From Verrucomicrobiia bacterium (GTDB lineage: Bacteria > Verrucomicrobiota > Verrucomicrobiia > Limisphaerales > UBA1319), in NCBI GenBank assembly GCA_017880715.1, contig JADGRT010000183.1:1-6499 (forward strand): a stretch of 6,499 nt of DNA. The letters are read 5' to 3'. Below the pieces are notes generated by a model. That model was not told the origin of the DNA. It was given only the letters and a program-made list of their open reading frames with translations, and did not search any database. Every line of letters starts with the position of its first letter. The first letter of the stretch is position 1. Of the stretch, positions 6,229 through 6,499 are shown in pieces. A program made the translations under genes and the position numbers.

Positions 6229-6499
6229 ATGAAAAGTATGAAAACCGTCTTGCATCGAACTCGGACAGGTCGTCTGACTTGGCGTGGAGGTTTTACCTTG
6301 ATCGAACTGCTGGTGGTGATCGCCATCATCGCCATCTTGGCTGGCATGTTGCTGCCGGCCCTGGCCAAAGCCAAGAGCAAGGCCACTCAGACCGCTTGCA
6401 GTAGCAACCTCCGCCAAATCGGCATCGCTTTTATCAGTTATCTGGGCGATAATAACGACACCTTTCCAGGCTGCGCCTCCAAAGGTTCGTATGCACCCA
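6229..6499 (+). CDS. Type IV pilin-like (pseudopilin) protein with N-terminal methylation motif, partial
   Basis: The first 90 residues are visible and the frame runs off the right edge. A basic leader (MKSMKTVLHRTRTGRLTWRG) ends at Gly21. The prepilin peptidase site G/FTLIELLVVIAIIAILAG follows, with Phe22 as mature residue +1 and the key Glu26 at +5. The hydrophobic helix continues into MLLPALAKAKSKATQ and then CSSNLRQIGIAFISYLGDNN, the usual start of the globular part. This fits the large group of PulG/XcpT-like or prepilin-type N-terminal methylation proteins in Verrucomicrobiota and relatives, secreted or assembled at the inner membrane after cleavage by a PilD-type peptidase. The role of most of these is unknown. 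The start is uncertain: in-frame ATGs at 6217, 6229 and 6238 are all possible. I chose 6229 because GGA lies 12 nt upstream, whereas at 6217 it directly abuts the ATG. It is divergent from the mre operon with no functional link visible. Confidence 0.88.
   Translation, partial: MKSMKTVLHRTRTGRLTWRGGFTLIELLVVIAIIAILAGMLLPALAKAKSKATQTACSSNLRQIGIAFISYLGDNNDTFPGCASKGSYAP

Noticed and set aside
6029..6232. 67-codon plus-strand frame in the intergenic region
   Set aside because: It has no ribosome site or recognisable features, and contains the candidate promoter and inverted repeat of the pilin-like gene.
1..6499. Mobile element, CRISPR array or phage segment
   Set aside because: No transposase, integrase, direct repeat array, att-like duplication or abrupt composition change is visible; the window is core chromosome.

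Overview
The window holds a tightly packed cell-elongation (Rod complex) operon on the minus strand and the start of an unrelated type IV pilin-like gene on the plus strand. The DNA is GC-rich. The best guess for the source is a member of Verrucomicrobiota, perhaps the Limisphaerales/Pedosphaera group. This rests on the style of the pilin-like gene (GFTLIELLVVIAIIAILAG followed by MLLPALAKAKSKA and SNLRQIG), which is expanded in Verrucomicrobiota, Lentisphaerota and Planctomycetota. It also rests on the elongation genes being present and ordered mreB-mreC-mreD-mrdA-rodA. The assignment is inference; no marker gene such as rRNA is present.

Layout, read in the direction of transcription of the minus strand: mreB (5994 to 4966), a 43-nt gap with a possible ribosome-site hairpin, mreC (4922 to 4113), mreD (4116 to 3565, overlapping mreC by 4 nt), mrdA/PBP2 (3562 to 1634, 2 nt after mreD), rodA (1634 to 432, sharing one base with mrdA) and then, after 3 nt, a gene that runs off the left edge (428 to 1). 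The visible part of that last gene is a low-complexity Ala/Pro/Glu/Arg-rich stretch without a recognisable domain. Its position suggests the N-terminal extension of an RNase E/G family protein, but the catalytic core lies outside the window. To the right of mreB lies a 234-nt divergent intergenic region with candidate promoters and an inverted repeat, then the 5' part of the pilin-like gene (6229 to beyond 6499).

The five complete genes are the core of the lateral peptidoglycan synthesis machine. MreB forms membrane-bound filaments, and MreC and MreD link these across the membrane. RodA polymerises glycan strands from lipid II, and PBP2 crosslinks them. All catalytic motifs I can check are intact, so the system looks functional. 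I see no mobile element, CRISPR array, RNA gene or clearly new system. The more unusual points are local: a loop insertion in RodA, paired cysteines near the MreB nucleotide site, a six-glycine codon repeat in PBP2, a hairpin over the mreC ribosome site, and the uncharacterised N-terminus of the last gene.
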